Notes: generated by a model not told the origin, from the sequence alone. 64,000 nucleotides of DNA from Macrocybe gigantea (GCA_011319805.1 SJRY01000004.1:62001-126000); one strand, 5' to 3'; counted from the first letter of the stretch, positions 14,501 to 27,620 are shown. Made by a program: numbers and translations.

Positions 14501-17500
14501 GAGATCACGAAGCTGTCGCTCGTGCCTGGCCCGCTGGGCCGCACGAACATGCCGTACGCGCTCACGTCGCTCGACATTTCGCACGCGAAGCTCTCGTCGC
14601 TGGACGACCTCGCGCTGAGCCAGCTCTCGTCCCTCCGCACGCTCAGGCTCGACCACAACTCGTTCCGCGCGCTGCCGGAGACGCTGGGCGACCTCACGTG
14701 GCTCGAGACGCTGTCGTGCTCGGACAACAAGCTCGATGCGCTGCCCAAGAGCATCGGCAAGCTGCGCAACCTGATGGTCCTCGACGCGCACAACAATTGC
14801 TTGCGCGAGCTGCCCGTCGGGATCTGGTACTGCGCGTCGTTGTGGAAGATCAACGTCACGTCCAATTTTTTGGCGGGTGGCACGACCCGCCGCCGGTTGT
14901 GATTGGCCCGAATGGCGCCCTGCGCGCGGGATGGGTCCGAACGGGGAGTCGCTGGATGGTATTGGCATCGCTGGTGGGGGCATTCCGGACGACGAGGCCG
15001 TGCTTGTCGGTGGCGGGAGCGGCGCGGGTGGGGCCGGTGGTGGGATGAGCGCGATCAGCCCCATCATGGAGCTGGAGAGGAAGACGTCGACGGCTTCACT
15101 AGGGTCGTCCCCGGCAGCCCAGAGATTCCTTCCTCCCCTCGCACACTCGCTCGAGAGGCTATATCTCGGCGAGAACAGACTGGCGGACGACGCGCTGCAC
15201 GCGTTGACGCTGTTCAAGGAGCTCAGGGTGCTCAATCTCTCTTTCAACGAGCTTCAAGACATGCCGCTGCGGTTCTTCAAGAACTTGACGCACCTGGAGG
15301 AGCTTTATCTTTCCGGGAACAAACTCGCGAGCGTTCCGACGGAGGACCTGTACAGGCTCACGAGGCTCGGGATCGTTTATCTCAATGGCAATCGGTTCGT
15401 CACTCTTCCGCAGGAGCTGGCGAAGCTGAAGAACCTGAGCGTGCTGGACGTGGGGAGCAACTTGTTGAAGTACAATATTAATAACTGGGAGTTTGACTGG
15501 AACTGGTTTGTGTCGCTTGGCGTTTTTCGCTCGGTCCTGATCTGACGCGCTTTCAGGAATTTCAACAAGAACCTCAAGTACCTCAACCTTTCAGGCAATA
15601 ACAGACTTCAGATAAAGGCCGATCCCACGAAACGGTTAGGGAACCATCGACACAGCACCGCGACGCCAATTCGGCAATCCCTTTCTGGTTTCACCGATCT
15701 GTCGCAGCTCAGAGTCTTGGGTCTGATGGACGTGACGATCACGACGACGGGGCAGAACGCGACGGTGGACATACCAGACGAGAGCGACGACAGGAGAGTG
15801 CGGACCTCGCTTTCTATGGTGAACGGCATGATGTACGGCATCGCGGACTCGTTGGGCAAATCCGAGTACCTCAACATGATCGACCTCGTGCACGAGTTTC
15901 GGGACAGAAAAGACGGAGCGATCTTTGCCATGTTTGGTCGAACGATGCCGCCAAAGTCGTTGCCGCCTGGCGCGAGCCCGAACAGGATCGCCAGGTTCTT
16001 GAGAGACAGGTTCATACACGTGTTCCTCCTGCAGCTTAATGCGCTCAAGAGGGATCAGAGAGAGGGTGTGCCGGATGCGCTGAGGAGGACGTTTTTGAAG
16101 CTCAATCAAGACCTTCATGATTCGCTTTTCACGTCCTCGAGGAAGATGTCCCAAGCCAGCCATGTAGCCAGCCTATCTGGAACGCATTCGACAGGTTCGA
16201 GTCCATTTCCTGGTTCGATGTCGCCTTCCCCGAGCGGCAATGTCATCGCCGATCCTGCCACCCTGCGCAGCGGCGCTTCTGGAATTGTGGTCTACTTCGT
16301 CGGAAAGACTATGTACGTCGCCAACGTCGGCAATGCGTTGGCTGTCGTCTCTAGGCAAGGCATCGCCCAACCCGTGTCGAGAAAGCACGATCCGTACGAT
16401 CGATCGGAGACGGCCCGGATCAGGGCGGCGGAAGGCTGGGTGTCCCCTCCCGGACTGGTGAACGACGAGGTGGACATGTCACGGGCGTTCGGCTTCTACC
16501 ACCTGTTGCCCGTGATTAACGCCCGACCGGACGTGTTCACGTATCAGCTCTCCCAACAAGATGAGTTCGTTATCATCGCAAATCGGGGTCTGTGGGATTA
16601 TGTGTCACATCAAACAGCCGTGGACATCGCCAGGACGGAGAGAGGCGATCCCATGATTGCCGCTCAGAAGCTGAGAGATTTCGCTATCAGCTACGGTGCG
16701 GATGGCAGCACGATGATCATGGTCATCGGTGTCGCCGAAAGCCCGGAAATCGGAGTGCCGAAGAAGAAAAACAATTTGATTCTGGACAGGATGGTGGCTC
16801 GATTAGACGACGAAGTTCCGCCACCGGTCGGGCACATCGCTCTGGTCTTTAGCGACATCAGAAACTCGACGCACCTTTGGGAAGTGAATCCTGGCATGGC
16901 CACTGCTCATCGCTTGCATAATACTCTCCTTAGAAGACAGCTGCGGTTCTGTGGGGGATATGAGGTCAAAACGGAAGGCGACTCGTTCATGTGCTCGTTC
17001 CCCACCGCTTTGGCGGCGGTGTGGTGGTGTCTGTCTGTCCAGCATCAACTTTTGCACGAATCATGGCCTCTCGAAATCTTGGAGTGTGAAGATGGCAAGC
17101 CCATATATGACCCTGACGGGCTGCTGATCGCTCGCGGGTTGAGTGTCCGGATGGGTATCCATTGTGGTTCCCCTTCTCCTGAGCTGGATCCTATCACCGG
17201 TCGCATGGATTATTTCGGTTCCATGGTCAATAGATCAGCCAGGATATGTGGCAACGCTGCTGGGGGGCAAATCATGTGTAGCGCTGACATCATTAGGGAG
17301 ATCAACGCGACCGTGTTCGAGATTGAGCCGGAAACGGAGTATTCCAAGTCCCAACCACCTCAAGCCGTCGATGCCATCCGTGAGATGGGCGTCTCCATAG
17401 TTCCAGTCGGAGAAGTCAAGCTGAAGGGTTTGGAAGTACCTGAATATCTTTCGTTGCTCTACCCTACACACTTGCTATACAGGCAAGAGCTCGAAAAGAG

Positions 17501-18050
17501 TGCGACGGCACCACCGGCTTACGGCTCTCGAGTGCCCTTCAACGTTGCGCAGATGCAGGACTTGGGCGTGCTTTGTCTCCGACTTGAAACCTTGACTACG
17601 TGGAGGATATTCAAAACGCTGCCCGAACGCAAGGGAAGCATTCAAACGCTGAGCATCGAGAACGACCTTAACGAACCTTCCGACTCGCCATCGTCATTGC
17701 TGGACATGCCATCCTCCTCCGCACCTGAACTATACGGAGATCCAAGCAAGTTGCTGCCCCCTATGAACGACCAATCCACAGATGCCGAACTCATGATGCT
17801 TCTGGACTCCTTGTCTGTCAGAATTCAAAACGCCGCCTCCACGCTGGAAAGGATGTATGGATTGCGAAGATCTATTGCCGCCGCTGGTCTCCCGCCTTTA
17901 CCTCCCCCGCCTCCCCGACCTCCATTCGATGTCCCTGAGCCGGCCGCCTCACATGTTGATCCCGATGCTGTTCTGCGAGCCTTGAAGCAATTCGGCGGAT
18001 TCGATGAACGGACGTTGGTGAACGTGCTCGACGCATTACGAAATTTATAG
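11577..18050 (+). CDS. Adenylate cyclase (Ras-associating, LRR, PP2C-like, class III catalytic domains)
   Basis: Makes cAMP from ATP for PKA signalling; the fungal Cyr1/Uac1/Cac1 type, about 2,075 residues. Exon 1 (11577-11702, MADAGIGIRLNE) splices at 11703-11792 into a long Ser/Pro/Gln-rich N-terminus. A Ras-associating domain lies at roughly residues 550-650 (TIRIYRPNNTFHIASITP, RERILGQNERPADIV), leucine-rich repeats at 660-1240 (many LxxLxLSxN units), a PP2C-like domain at 1320-1640, and the catalytic domain at 1670-1880 with LVFSDIRNSTHLWE (metal Asp), VKTEGDSFMCSF and VNRSARICGNAAGGQI. Other introns: about 13482-13544, 13706-13760 and 15510-15556. Four -1 phase breaks (near 12531, 12955, 14866 and 14928) lie in G or T runs; each is repaired by one base, so I read them as sequence errors. 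Expected partners: Ras and Cap. Identity is very secure. Confidence 0.95.
12592..12642 (+). repeat. CAR-rich polyglutamine-coding microsatellite in adenylate cyclase
   Basis: Imperfect CAA/CAG/CCG run that, in the frame continued after the 12531 phase break, encodes a Gln/Pro tract in the disordered N-terminus. Such tracts commonly vary in length between strains. Confidence 0.7.
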
Positions 18051-19083
18051 TCTTTTCCTCCGTTTACCCGATGCGTTCTCTTCCTCTCAAACATTGTTTT
18101 TCTTATTCTCGTCCAGGCATTTTCTTTGTCTCTCATCATGATTCTAGATGCATGCGTGTTTTGTCATGCAAGTGTGTAACGGACTCTTTATTCTTTGTTT
18201 AGTCTTCTTTCTATTCCTCTGTCAAGTATCATATGTATTTGTTTTCCCTTTCCTGTATCAGCATCATTATCATCCTTGTCGTATCTCCGTTGTCCTGGTT
18301 GTATATCCAATTATTTATTCTGTACTGATAGCGACCATGCCAAAGCGGTGACTTCTGAGTCAGTCACGTGTGGTTCGACTGCAAGTTCGTGGTGGAGCTT
18401 TCCAGGACGTCTTCTTCGCTGGCGGCACAAGGATCTTTCCTTTCGCGCGTCTCTGCTCAAGACTAACAAGGTATATCTCAGGTACAACTATCCTTGTCAT
18501 CTTGCTGGAACTGGCAGCTGGTCCTATTTTTAACGTTATTCTCGAAACATCAGCAAACGCAGGGCGCTCCTCCAACAAAAGGACAAAGCACTTGTTGCGA
18601 TATGTTTCACGGGTATGGTAACGGCAGCGCCACACATATAGCTGCCAAAATATAGATCGAGAACTTGGCGAAATGTCGGATCTGAGGAGTGGGGAGACTT
18701 CCTCTGCAAAAGATTATCAGCATGTATCATTCGACAAGATGGGTCACTCCTCGTATGGATTTCGCTGAACGGTGACAAATATATCATATATTCCTCTCCT
18801 GACTATCCTTCTCGATCGCGACATCGTCCGACCCATGCGACAAAAGCTAATGGCTTTCTGGTGGTCTTTTACTGTAACTTCCGAAAGTCTGCTCGTGGCT
18901 TCGGTTCGCCGACCTAAACCTTGGTTCTCCTTTCCCTCGCGACACTCTTCTTTTAAGGGTTTTGCTCGGAGAAATGACATGAGGTCCGCTATGATGAATG
19001 AGCACGTCGACGACTATTAGAGACATCCGAAGCTGGTTAACCTCAACATCAGATACTTATTTCATCCCTGATTTCGCGACATC
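18051..19083. other. Intergenic, cyclase 3' region
   Basis: T-rich stretch after the cyclase stop (18055-18350) consistent with a 3' UTR, then about 700 nt with no recognisable gene up to the transporter start. Confidence 0.45.
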
Positions 19084-22001
19084 ATGGGTGCAGGGCCTGC
19101 CATCGCAGCGAGCTACGCTGGTTATGCACATCTCATCGATTATACGAGGCCTTGGTGGAGTAATAGACGTACGTGTCCCTCGATAATAAGCCTACTGTCT
19201 CATCTGAACAGCATTCTAGGCTTGATTCTATTAAATTTCTGGATTGCGCTTCTGTCAGCCGAATTTTTACTCTATTTTACCAATGATTGAACGCTACTAG
19301 ACTAATAACCTCGTCGACGAACGGTTATGATGGTGAGGTCAGGTCAGTTGTGGCGCCGAATGTTAACTTGACGTCCCTGTAGGGAGCATGATGAGTATGT
19401 CCATCCAGCTAAGACCGTCCTCGTTTCAGACATACCCGCAGATGGCCTGCAGTCATTGCCACAATGGAAGGATGCATTCAACAATCCTTCTGGTGGAAAG
19501 GTGGTCTCTTTGCTCCATGATTCATTAGCATAGCCTGACCACGTTGACAGCTTGGCTTGCTCAATGCCATCCAGGTTGTTCCCCGTCTTAACCACCACAT
19601 TAATATGACCGTTGACTTCTCGCAGAATATTGGCTGCTTGGCCGCGTATCCCTTCTCTCCTTACCTTACAGACGGCATTGGGAGGAGACCTACAATTATT
19701 TTTGGCGCCAGCCTTATGGTGGCAGCCACCGTACTTCAGACAGCCTCGCATTCCGTTGAGATGTTCATCGGCGCCAGGTTGGTTTCTCTCCGCTCTTCTC
19801 CCCCTCGTAGAGGCTAAGAATAAATCTGTCAAGGTTCCTGATCGGCTTCGGTTTAACGTTCGCAGCCTCGGCGGCGCCACTTCTGGTAACAGAGATAGCC
19901 TATCCTTCACAACGTGCGCAAGCAACGTCTATGTACAACACTATGTGGTATTTAGGGAGCATCATGCAAGTCGACGAGGTTATTCCTGAGTTCATGATAA
20001 ATGCTAACTGAATGGAATAGAGCGGCATGGACGGTACGCGGCCTTATCGATATCATGGCACATAAAAGCGGATGAGTCTGTAGACGTTTGGCACTTTCAA
20101 TATCCCATCAAGCTGGTCTTGGAGGGTACCGTCGGCTTTGCAAGGCTTGCCTTCTGCTCTGCAAATATTTCTTGTCTGGTTCATCCCGGAATCGCCCCGT
20201 TGGCTCGTAAGCAAAGGAAGGTGCGACCCCTGATGCCTGTTCTCGCCACTACATCCACTAATCTATCCAACCTAATCAGAGATGCCCAAGCTCTCAGGAC
20301 ATTGGCGTATTACCATGCGAACGGGAATGAGTGAGTCACGACTGAACTAGTGCTTGGAGGGTATTGATAATGTGATGGTATCAAGAGAAGACCCTTTAGT
20401 CGTTTACGAATTCGAAGAAATCAAAACAGCTATTTCTTTCGACAGAGAGGTTGCCTCAAGCATCGGTTGGTTGAGTCTTCTCAGGACAAGTGGGAACCGA
20501 AAACGCGTGCGGATTATCCTAGCCTTAGCGTTCTTCTCCCAGTGGTCCGGGAATGGTCTGGTGTATGTCATCCCACCAATCAGCTGCTCTGCATCGAATC
20601 ACATCCGATCGCGCTTTGATATTAGGTCATACTGTGAGTTGAAGATGGCTTGCATGTTCTGATCTTAACATCCCTTCTCGGCATAGACTTAAACAAGGTT
20701 TTCAACGCCATCGGGAGTGAGCTGTGCTAGCTGTTGATAGCGTAATGCATCTGATATTGTCTTTTCGTCGCAGTTCTCGACCCGACAATCCAGTTGTTGA
20801 TTGTACGTTCTAATATGTGACAAACAAAGGTCTATCTAACAAATACCTCCTAGAACGGCATTTTGAATATTTTCAATTTTTTTGTCGCTATTGTTGCGGG
20901 GTTGCTATGCGACAAAGTCGGACGCCGGCGACTATTTCTCACATCTACTATCGGTTGGCATCTCTGTTCTATTACGCAGAGCCACGCATCGAACATGGTC
21001 TGTATTCTTAGGTATGGTGGTGTTTTGGATGGCACAGACCATCTGTTTCTCGCTCTATGCTCAACACCACGTCCCGGCCGTTGGTCATGCAGTCATTGCA
21101 ATGATTTGTGAGTGATTTGTCGCTAGAAAGGTTCTATCTTTAATTCGTTTATCAGTTTTATACTATGCCTTCTGTGAGTCTGTTGCAAACCATCATCGAA
21201 TCATCCCAACCTTTCGCGTGTGGAATCCTAGACGATGTTCGTATAAAAACTAATTCAAATGGGTCGCTTTTCTTATTCGGATTTCAGATCGCATTTACGC
21301 CTTTGATTGTGTCGTGAGTTGGGCGTCCTAGCTTTGTCTACCGCTGTTTTTCATCGGCTGTCGAACAGATACACCGTTGAAATTTTGCCCTTTGCTCTGC
21401 GAGCCAAAGGCTTTGTCTTTTTCAACTTCTCGATATCTTATCACTTATCTTCAACCAGTGAGAGAACCCGTTCCTTCCATTCTGAACTGTAGCTGACGAA
21501 TTCTTACCAGGTATGTCAACCCAATCGCTCTGGAAAGGTCTGTTATCCCTGCTTCCGCCGCCGCCTTCTGTGTCTCATGGACTTGCTCCCTTGGTACTTA
21601 GGCTGGGATGGAAGTACTATGTGAGAATTCATCTCAATCGGGTAGGTTTAGTTTATCGAACGAAGAATAGCTCGTCTATGTCTTCTGGTTGACGTTCGAA
21701 ACGGTCTTCGTGTGGTTCTTCATCGTGGAGACGAAAAATGCAAGTATGGTTTAGTTCTTCAAGTGTTATCTACCTTCTCATGTTTTTATCTTCCTTCTAG
21801 CGCACACTGGAAGAAACTGCGGCGTATGTATTCACCAATCGTCGGGATGCTCTAAGCTGACTTCGAACTTTCAGTCTGTTTGACGGCCCCGATTCGGTGG
21901 CTAGAATCTCGGAAAGGGCTATTGAAACTGCACGCGGACCTGATCATGCAGAAAAACATGAATCCAGCGAGAAAGTAATAGAGGAGGTCGTGATCGACTA
22001 G
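19084..22001 (+). CDS. MFS sugar transporter (lactose permease/hexose type)
   Basis: Twelve-helix plasma-membrane sugar:proton symporter. About 15 small exons join into a complete family protein starting MGAGPAIAASYAGYAHL at ATG 19084. Hallmarks in order: WWSNRRLILLNFWIALL, ITSSTNGYDGSMMNG (helix 1), LPQWKDAFNNP, TDGIGRRP (the GRR loop motif), VTEIAYPSQRAQATSMYN, FIPESPRWLVSKGR (the sugar-transporter PESPRWL signature), LLCDKVGRRR (second GRR), YTVEILPFALRAKGF and FIVETKNRTLEE at the end. It stops at TAG 21999-22001 after VIEEVVID. Intron 19966-20020 has a GC donor and a CTAAC branch site. All junctions I checked keep phase, so despite short open frames the gene looks functional. The substrate (lactose, cellobiose or hexose) cannot be told from sequence alone. 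Confidence 0.92.
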
Positions 22002-23034
22002 CCACGCGCTTGGGTTTCCCTCTCACTCCACAATGTGGCAGAAGGCTGCATCGAGCTACCCAAATTGCATCTCTTCATCCTGTCAGGTTCCTTCGCTTGA
22101 TTCATGACCCGTGTACTGCTTGGTATCAGAGAGAATTTATGCCACATCGTTCTGCGTTCATCGGGGAGATGGTTAAGTAAGAATTGAAGGGCACTCTTAG
22201 TAGCTGTGCGAGTCTAATTTTGGAATTCAGACGCCGTTTAGTGCTTCTGAAGTTTCGGTAGTTATCCACGAAAGACGCGGTACATGAATAATCAGTGAAG
22301 CTTGAAGCTTTGCTCCGACTCGGAGCTTCCTCTGAACTAAAAGGTCATGTCCGATCCGATGTGGAACTCCGATCGCATTCGATGCCTCACCGTCGCCGGT
22401 ACCAGGAAGGGGTCCATCAGATTTCGATATTCTGTAGATATTCTTGTAGTTATAGAACGTATAACGACAGTGATCCAGCAGGATGTACTCCAGCCAATGA
22501 GATGCGGAATGCCAACAGATGTTCAACACTTGCCAGGCTTGCGTACGACAATGAATGATCACCAAGATGATTGTTGGCCCCCTGAACAACTTTTTTTTTC
22601 TAACGATCCGCTTGGCTGTGCATTCGACGGGCCTGACGAAGCGACTTGTTGGTATAGCCGAGCACAACGTGACAAGATGTAGACAGGTTGTTAGGCGCTG
22701 AGAAAACTGATGCTCAGCAGCCCAGTTACGTTCAAGTAAACAGAACCTAAATCCCGTTCTTTCCTCTCTCCGTGACTTAATGTGATGCTCTTGCTCAAGC
22801 CACTTCCCTTGTCCCTGCTCTTATTGTTGTCATCGGGATACACGGAGGCCATTTTGTGGCGCCGAGGGGAGGTACGAATTATCTGAGATTTTATCATCAC
22901 CGGGCCAATCCGAATGCGCGCTAATTACTTCTTTTCTGTCAGGACTTGTACTCAGAACTGCATTATGTGCGTTCACATCCGCAACTCGCCTGTAGAATCT
23001 GGACTTTAATCGTCGACTTCGTTCTAGTTAAACA
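22002..23034. other. Intergenic, no recognisable gene
   Basis: About 1 kb of short frames on both strands without family resemblance; 3' region of the transporter and promoter of the membrane-protein gene. Confidence 0.45.
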
Positions 23035-25400
23035 ATGACCAGGGAGAGACGCCATGCGATATGGCTAGTAAGCTCGCCGGCTCGTGTGCCAATCCACAAG
23101 CCAAACGGAACGAACCCATGGGGTTGCGATCTTCTTTTCCTTTAATCCGGAGGAGTCTTTGCGGCGGTTTCTGGGTCAGGGACGATGGGGTGGACGACCC
23201 GTCTCCCAACAACTGCACTTGGTGTGTTCTGTCCTTGAGAGCAGTACGGGAGACATCCCATGCTCATGTCGTCTCCAATAAATTCGCAGCACAAATGTCT
23301 TCTTCAACGTTTGGCAAGCGTGTCTTTATTTGCATCACAATAATTCACTCCTCAAATACAGTGATTGGGATGCACGTTGTTCGAATGGCTCGGTCAGACT
23401 ATCGCCTGGTGTGGGTTCGCCAGCTAAAAATGATGCCGTGGATATTCCTCGATGGGCCTGGCTGGATCCAATCGATGCAGACAATACGTTCAACGTAACT
23501 CGTGCGGTTCTAGGTGAGGATTTATCTCCGTCTCCGTTTCTGTCTGCAACAAGCAAGCTAATGGTTGGAGCAGATGCTCGGATGAAGCCTCAAAAAAGCT
23601 GGACGCTGATACAAGTGCTTATTGCTCCTATCGTCGGCGTATCAACCATCGCAATTATGGGTTTCATATTTTTCGTCTACCGTTCCAAGTCGCCGAAGAA
23701 GAAAACGTGGCCAGGGCAATATTGCACTTTTTATTCCCATGTCGAGTCAAACGGTTGCACAACCTGCATTATCGGAATCGGGACGGAACATGGAGCATCG
23801 AACATCCAGGTGAAATTGAAAATAGCGGGCGGGACAGCGCGCTATCGACTGGGCATGACAGGCGTGGATCCTCATCCACGCAGAACACACTTCAGGTGGT
23901 CGAACCTGAATGGCGCACGCCGGGAAAAGCATCGTGGAGGAGATTCAAAAGTGTGCTCTCCAACCGCGTTCTGCACTGGAATCGCCCTCAAAAGGTGAAG
24001 TCAAGGCCACGCCCTGAGGGCTTCAAGTTGGATGATCGGGACAACAGTACATTGCATTCCGATTCACTTAAACTTTCCGAATCCCGGAATGGTGGTTGGC
24101 CGGATGATTACTCGTTTGAAGACAGTGGAGATGAGCATTGGAAAACTGGGAGTGCGGATGAAGAGAGCCACAGTCTCATATCTCCCGCGGAACGTGACGA
24201 AGATAGGGTTTTCGTGATAGCCGGGCGTAGGGGGCAAGACTTCACAAGCACCACTGAAACCGGAGAGACTTCGACGTGGCTGAGCAACCAATTCCACGTC
24301 GTTCCCCGACGAACTCGTCTCACTATTCCTACGGCTCGCTGTTTAAGGTGAGTGTTCGGTATAATCGATTATGGATCATTAAGTAAATTTTATTTCAGCC
24401 AGCAAAACCAAAACCCAAACGTCCGCGTCTGCCGCCTCCACCCCGACAGCCTGCTCCTTTGCCTCCTGTTAGCGCCGAACAGGCTACATCCCGACAGAGA
24501 GCGCAACCCACCATGCCGCCCATCTCCGAACATCGGCCATCCTTATCCTCATCATCTGCGTCGCGGAGCCAAGAGACTTTCCCAAATTCGGCAGTCAATC
24601 TCACCACCAGTCCTGCGCGAGCTAGCAACCAGCTTGGCGCAGCCTCTCCGCACAGTCATGTTGCTCATATTCCTCCGGGCGCGGCGCCGCCTGTCATTGT
24701 GCATCCACAGACGACAATCCATGTGTCCGCTGATGTCCACGACTCTTCTTCGGCCGCTACTTCACGGCACAACGCATATTCGTCAATGGAGAGCCTGTAC
24801 TTATCCGAGTCGGAGCGGTCGCAGGGTCGATCGCACCCTCAACCGTCGGCTTCTTCCTCATTCCAGCGACAGCCGTCATCTGAAAACGTCCGCGTCATCA
24901 CCCCAGGGCCTGAGCGCGCAGCCCTCCTCATCAATACACCACGGACAGGCCAGCGCTTCATGGGCGCCTCCGGAGACGCAACACATCTTTCTGTGGAGAC
25001 GCATCTTCGACCCTCGGCGCACCGGCGATCGGTCAGCAGCGATGCGGTGCCATACGCTGATCCGCTGCATCAGCAGTCGGACCTATCGCTAAGCAGCAAT
25101 CTGGTTCCCCACCGCCGCGTGCTCTCGGCCGACGAACGACCTCGCGGTGACCATCAGAGCGCCACCAGCTTGTTGTCGGGTCCTGCGAGGATCACCAGGA
25201 TCGAGCGGCTGCGGACTGACCAACCTCGCGCGATTTCACCCGAGATTTTGGTTCCTTCGCGAGCAGATCCTGCGATGCTGTTCCCTGCGTCTGTGCGAGC
25301 TGCGGGGTATGTTCCTTCGAGCCCGGAACCAACATACTCGTCGGCCAGCGTCTATTCGAATGACGATGTTCCGAGGCCTCATCCAGCCTACACGAGATAA
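23035..25400 (+). CDS. Single-pass membrane protein with Cys-containing ectodomain and long disordered cytoplasmic tail
   Basis: A family common in mushrooms, of unknown function. The probable start is ATG 23035 (MTRERRHAIWL), whose first intron would join to a hydrophobic VFAAVSG stretch as a signal peptide; this junction is out of phase by one base. The ectodomain includes NNCTCTNVFFNVWQAC (spliced across 23220-23291) and IPRWAWLDP, a recurring signature of the family. One helix, LIAPIVGVSTIAIMGFIFFV, is followed by the basic stop-transfer KSPKKK. The cytoplasmic tail has NRDGTWSIEHPG, an intron at 24348-24398 (GTGAGT donor) into a Pro/Lys stretch PAKPKPKRPRLPPPP, then about 330 Ser/Pro/His-rich residues ending PHPAYTR. 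A phase change near 23685-23750 (a possible 65-nt intron) and another near 24250-24280 are unresolved. Possibly a cell-surface sensor; that is inference. Confidence 0.7.
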
Positions 25401-26151
25401 AACTTATCATATGTATGTCTTCCGACTGAGACTGACTGTCCACTTTTCTCGACGCTTACCTCGCTTTCACTGCTGTTGTAACTTTGCTTCGCCGTGACAC
25501 AGACTTGGACACACTTGTAACGTACAGGCATATACCCTGCTCTTGTTTTATGACCACCTACAAATCTACGAATCACTACGTTGTACTACTACTTACGGCC
25601 AGCGGACATGTTTGAATTGATAGAGTACGAGTCACTATGTATGTAAGAAGGCCGTTCATTTTCTTGGTTTCCTCCAATTTGTTTTGAAGACTGCAATGAA
25701 TTGATCGTTGTTCTTGTTTCAGGTTCGCTGCAAGTGAAAATGAATAGGATCGGATCGCGCCGCGTATACATTGTTCTTACAAACATTGTTCTTTGTCAAC
25801 ACCCCAGAGGAGCTGCAAGAGGATCTGGGCTCCAGGACCCTGGATCTCCGTGGCTAATCCAGCCGTGCCCAGAATGCCGTTTCGAAAGCTAATGAACCAT
25901 TGTCGTCAAGATTTTGGCACATAAAAGGCTTAGTCGATTGAATACGGTCAACAAACCTCGATCATTGGCGCCCAGCAGGTGCCTGCATTTTTACGTGTTT
26001 CGCTATGTGGCGGTCCTCTCTGCAAGCCGATCGTGATACGCGAACATAACGGTGACAACCCAGCGACTTTCAACGAGTGGTTATTTATATGCAAGACGCG
26101 TGGTCACCGTCCTCCCCCAATCGTTTTTTTTTGAAGGGCAAGAACGATTCC
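25401..26151. other. Intergenic, no recognisable gene
   Basis: 3' region of the membrane-protein gene and promoter of the F-box gene. An alternative in-frame ATG for the F-box gene lies at 26077, but residues before 26152 look non-conserved. Confidence 0.4.
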
Positions 26152-27229
26152 ATGGCCGTGGAGCGACCTGCTTCTCGATTTCCTTGCCTTCCGTTTGAAC
26201 TCGAGCGAGACATCTTCGAATTGACTGCAAGACGATATCCTGAGAGCGCGTTTACTCTGGTCTTGGTTTCGACATACGTTCAACAATGGTGCGAGCTTTG
26301 GTCGAGCACTCCTCGTAATCTTTTTTTTTTTACGTTAGTTCTCCTTTGCTCGGTTGCTTGGATATCGATACGTTTATCCTCCCCCGCAAATCGGGACGTT
26401 GATTAATTTTCTTTGCGAATCGATCCGATATTTCGTTCCCCACTTACGATTTTTCGCTCTTGACCGGAACCGTCTTACGGCTGGCGTTCGCGGATGCAGG
26501 ATCGAAGCCATCATCTACGAAACGGTCGTCCTCGACTTTCCTCTCGAGACGACCCATCTCTTCCTGCGCACGCTCAACACCCGGCCACCCGAGTTCTTCG
26601 CGCAGAACGTGAAAAACATCCATCTGACGAGCATCATCCCCTTTTCCGAGGCTCAGCGGATTCTCTCTGTCTGCACCGGCGTCACGAGCCTGACGTGCTG
26701 GACGAACGCCCCCCGGATCGGCTGCCTCCTCCCGCTGATACCGACAGGCAAGGTCGAGAGGCTGTCGGTCAAGATGGACGCGCTGTGGGACGTGTCGTCG
26801 ATGTCCGGGCAGCGCTTCGTCCGTGATTCGTTCTCCCACCTGTCGCACATCGACCTCGTGGACCCGCAGTCCGTGCACAGGGACCATCCCAGCGACTGGC
26901 TCTGGCTGCATACGCTTCCCGCGCTGACGCACGTCTGCTTCGGGGACCTCTTCGCGTCGGACCACCTCCACATCATCCACGTGCTCCCGGACCTGCTGGA
27001 CAAGTGCCGCCGCCTGCAAGCGCTCGTCCTGATCTCGTACGATCCGCCTTTCGTCTCTGCGCTAGAGAAAACGAGGATCGGAGATCCGCGCCTCGTGGTC
27101 CTGCCGTGCTTTCATCATCCCAAGGACTTGACGACGTACTGGAAGGGGATCAGGCGCGGCGAGCAGGACTTTTGGGCGTTTGCAGACCAGATTGTGGAGC
27201 GCTCGTCGTATGAAAAGGCAAGTGCGTAG
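26152..27229 (+). CDS. F-box protein (basidiomycete type)
   Basis: Probable substrate adaptor of an SCF ubiquitin ligase. Exon 1 starts MAVERPASRF and carries a short N-terminal F-box, LPFELERDIFELTARR, then SAFTLVLVSTYVQQW. An intron begins at 26289 (GTGCGA) and ends near the TTAG at 26338, with an 11-T polypyrimidine tract. The second exon (about 290 codons) has irregular leucine-rich segments: VKNIHLTSIIPFSEAQRIL, VERLSVKMDALWDV and LQALVLISYDPPF. It ends SSYEKASA, stop at 27229. This layout, with the F-box interrupted early and followed by an LRR-like substrate region, matches the large lineage-expanded F-box families of mushrooms. Splice phase at the second junction is off by one base in my reading. 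The target is unknown. Confidence 0.75.
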
Positions 27230-27620
27230 CGAAACGCTTGCACCCGCAAATCCTCTCATTTTTATTATTCAGGCTGCTGCAATACAATCTAGGGCACGTC
27301 GGGGAAGCAGGGCCCTTTTGTGACACTCATTTTACTACCGTAGGATGCCGATCGACCGGTGCGCCCTACAACAGGACTCGGACTTGTATTTCTGGAAGAC
27401 ACAACGACGAAGCCGAGTATCTTCATAAAGTTGCACCAGACGCTCAGGAATGGCTATCTATTATCCCGACCAGCGGAGTGGCGTGCATATGTGCGTTTTA
27501 GATAGATAGTATGGGTGTACATACGTTGGACAGATTTATGTTGTGAACGGTATTTGGAGATCATGTCATTGAACGACCAGAGGTTTAATTAATAAATAAG
27601 TCAGTAGATTATTAGCTCCC
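27230..27620. other. Convergent 3' regions
   Basis: About 390 nt between the convergent F-box and SGNH genes, presumably both 3' UTRs. No gene seen. Confidence 0.5.

Noticed and set aside
14036..15247. 403-codon minus-strand frame (with a 299-codon one at 13984-14883) opposite adenylate cyclase
   Set aside because: It is the complement of the GC-biased LRR coding region, Arg/Glu-rich by composition, with no family resemblance.
11577..18050. Adenylate cyclase as a pseudogene because of four frame breaks
   Set aside because: All breaks are one-base losses, mostly in homopolymers, while the Ras-associating, PP2C and catalytic domains have no stop codons. Sequence error is simpler.
19084..22001. 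Sugar transporter as a pseudogene because open frames are short
   Set aside because: Splicing about 15 exons at ordinary signals gives a continuous, complete MFS protein.
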